From: CAZFAT01 sp964517075
GTDB lineage: Bacteria; Acidobacteriota; Vicinamibacteria; Vicinamibacterales; SCN-69-37
Reading direction: 5' to 3'
NCBI GenBank assembly: GCA_964517075.1
Contig: CAZFAT010000348.1
Coordinates: 1-13,545 of the forward strand
Length of the DNA stretch: 13,545 nucleotides
Below are positions 12,337 through 13,545 of the stretch, in pieces; position 1 is the first letter of the stretch; each line of letters starts with the position of its first letter. Position numbers and translations under genes: made by a program. Below the pieces are notes generated by a model. It worked only from the letters and a program-made list of their open reading frames with translations. It was not told where the DNA came from and did not search any database.

Positions 12337-13545
12337 TCAGTTCGTCCGGTAGATCGCGACGGTGACTGGACGGCCCTCGGCAAGCTTGCGATCCGTCAGG
12401 GCCCCTTCGAGCAGTTCCCGCACCTGGATGGCTGTCAGATCGACCACACGCAGCGGGCCGAGCAGTGGAAACCTGATCGTACCGCCGGCGGACTCGACGA
12501 GGTAGCGTCGTGGCAGACCGTTCTCCCCGGCAACGACGATGTCGAGGATGTCGCCGGGCCGGACGGTGACCAGAGGATCCCTGACCAGCGTCGGACCGGC
12601 GGCGCGAGCCTCCGCAGGCACGCCGCTGGCGGCTTCGGCTTCGAGCGCGCGAACCCGCGCTTCGAGCAGGCGCACGTCAGGGTGCTCCGGCGAGTACTGG
12701 GCTCTGGCCTCGTCGAGCAGCCGCCGAGTCGTGATCAGCGGTGACTCTTGCAACCTGAAGTTCACCTGCACGCTGAGTTGGACCTCGATCGCCTCGCCGT
12801 TCAGCAAGGTCGGCGAATAGACCCACTGCTGGACGGCGGCGACCGCGGCCTCACGCAAGAGACCGTGCGGCGCGCCGCTCACGGGCTTGGCATCCCGCAC
12901 CCGACCATCGCGGCCGATGATGGCCGCGACGTAGACAGGACCTTGCTGGCCGGCGGCCTTGGCTTCAGCGGGATAGACGGGCTCCACCCGCTTCTGCAGC
13001 GTCGGCTCCCGGATGTTGCCGCCAATGATGTAAATCCGCTGCTGCGTGGCCGGTATCGTGGCCGCCGCCGTCCTTCCGGCGTTCTCGGTCGTCGAATCAG
13101 GCACGATGTTGCGAGCCGCCTGTCGTGCGGCTGGTGTCGGCACGACGGCACCCGCGCGCACTGGCGGTGCCGCGACGGAAGGCGTCGCGGCGGCAGGCGC
13201 CCCTGAAAGTGCGACGGGAGCGGCGGCAGGCGCCTGGGATGCCGGCTCTTCGATGCGGGCGAGCGTGGTCACCGCCGGCGTGAGGCTCGCGACCAGCAGC
13301 AGCGCAATGCCGATCGAGATCCACCCTGCGCCCGATCGGTCGCCTGCGTCCGCGGTGAGCAGCCGGCGCACCCGGCTGAGCAGCGGGCCATCGGTGGCCG
13401 CCAGCGCCAGCCGCGCGTGCAACGTCATCGCCGCGAGGTCCGTCAGCGCGTCCACGTAGACGACGCGATCGCAGATCGAGACGACGACGTCGTCGCAGCA
13501 GTGCTCGCGTTCAGCGCGGATGCGGCGCGACAGCCACCAGACTCC
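12337..13545 (-). CDS. M56 (BlaR1-like) metallopeptidase fused to TonB C-terminal and polysaccharide-export domains, 5' partial
   Basis: The frame is open to the window edge; 402 residues are visible and the true start lies outside. The first residues, WWLSRRIRAEREHCCDDVVV, are the end of an M56 peptidase with its EREHCCDD motif (12-19), the likely third zinc ligand; the HExxH must lie upstream. A last membrane helix is at about 75-95. After an alanine/proline linker, GGNIREPTLQKRVEPVYPAEAK (175-196, overlapping the next strand) opens a TonB C-terminal domain that ends at VNFRLQ (261-266). A short helix (EHPDVRLLEARVRALEAE, 287-304) leads to VRPGDILDIVVAGE (328-341) and TIRFPLLGPLRV (356-367), a Wza-type polysaccharide-export domain. 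All C-terminal domains would be periplasmic. The GTG at 13455 is internal and not the start. The sigma gene follows downstream. Confidence 0.85.
   Translation of the reverse strand, partial: GVWWLSRRIRAEREHCCDDVVVSICDRVVYVDALTDLAAMTLHARLALAATDGPLLSRVRRLLTADAGDRSGAGWISIGIALLLVASLTPAVTTLARIEEPASQAPAAAPVALSGAPAAATPSVAAPPVRAGAVVPTPAARQAARNIVPDSTTENAGRTAAATIPATQQRIYIIGGNIREPTLQKRVEPVYPAEAKAAGQQGPVYVAAIIGRDGRVRDAKPVSGAPHGLLREAAVAAVQQWVYSPTLLNGEAIEVQLSVQVNFRLQESPLITTRRLLDEARAQYSPEHPDVRLLEARVRALEAEAASGVPAEARAAGPTLVRDPLVTVRPGDILDIVVAGENGLPRRYLVESAGGTIRFPLLGPLRVVDLTAIQVRELLEGALTDRKLAEGRPVTVAIYRTN

Noticed and set aside
12340..12400. A third copy of the shared promoter element before the sigma gene (GCAAGCTT ... 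CCGTCC)
   Set aside because: The spacing between the boxes is three bases shorter than in the two matching copies and it lies within the M56 coding sequence.
13453..13455. GTG as the start of the M56 gene
   Set aside because: The frame stays open to the window edge and the upstream residues (AEREHCCDD) belong to the M56 family, so this codon is internal.

Overview
The window is chromosomal DNA of high GC content, dense with genes for secreted or membrane-anchored proteins. The gene set (a DUF1080 sugar enzyme next to a secreted Gfo/Idh/MocA protein, a WPQFRGPN-type PQQ-like propeller, a DUF4139 protein, a YfbK-type VWA protein with a carboxypeptidase-like N-terminal domain, and an M56/TonB fusion) and the short GC-rich palindromes at gene ends suggest an acidobacterium, probably of the Vicinamibacteria type. 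The lineage is inferred from recalled family distributions, not from a marker gene.

Left part, about 1-6160: a plus-strand pair for sugar metabolism (DUF1080/3-keto-glycoside hydrolase-like, then a Gfo/Idh/MocA oxidoreductase with an N-terminal export segment) converges on a minus-strand SGNH/GDSL hydrolase. Further on, the minus strand carries an exported protein of uncertain function that resembles LIC_10091-type proteins, and a short hendecad coiled-coil gene whose membrane-anchor end appears lost by an out-of-frame deletion. A plus-strand PQQ-like beta-propeller protein follows. A strong 14-bp-arm hairpin and a repeat palindrome separate it from the right part.

Right part, about 6262-13545, all minus strand. 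In transcription order: an M56 (BlaR1-like) membrane metallopeptidase fused to a TonB C-terminal domain and a polysaccharide-export domain (its 5' end lies outside the window); an ECF-like sigma factor; a membrane anti-sigma factor with a zinc-binding N-terminus and an Asp-box/YCF48-like C-terminus; a secreted VWA/YfbK-type protein; and a DUF4139 protein. Sigma and anti-sigma are coupled: the Shine-Dalgarno sequence touches the sigma stop codon. The last two genes each follow a nearly identical promoter-like element (CTGCAAGTT, 12-bp spacer, CCGTTC) that looks like an alternative-sigma promoter. The anti-sigma and VWA proteins share two conserved peptide blocks resembling the plug region of Oar-type TonB-dependent receptors, although neither is a receptor. 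My main hypothesis is that these five genes form one envelope-signalling module: a TonB-like domain, an anti-sigma factor and a VWA effector communicate through plug-like peptides, and the sigma factor drives VWA and DUF4139.

Intergenic DNA is short (none over 300 bases) and holds several palindromes of two related families, heptanucleotide tandem repeats just after two stop codons, and a 13-bp exact tandem repeat. No tRNA, rRNA, CRISPR array, insertion sequence or integrase gene was seen.
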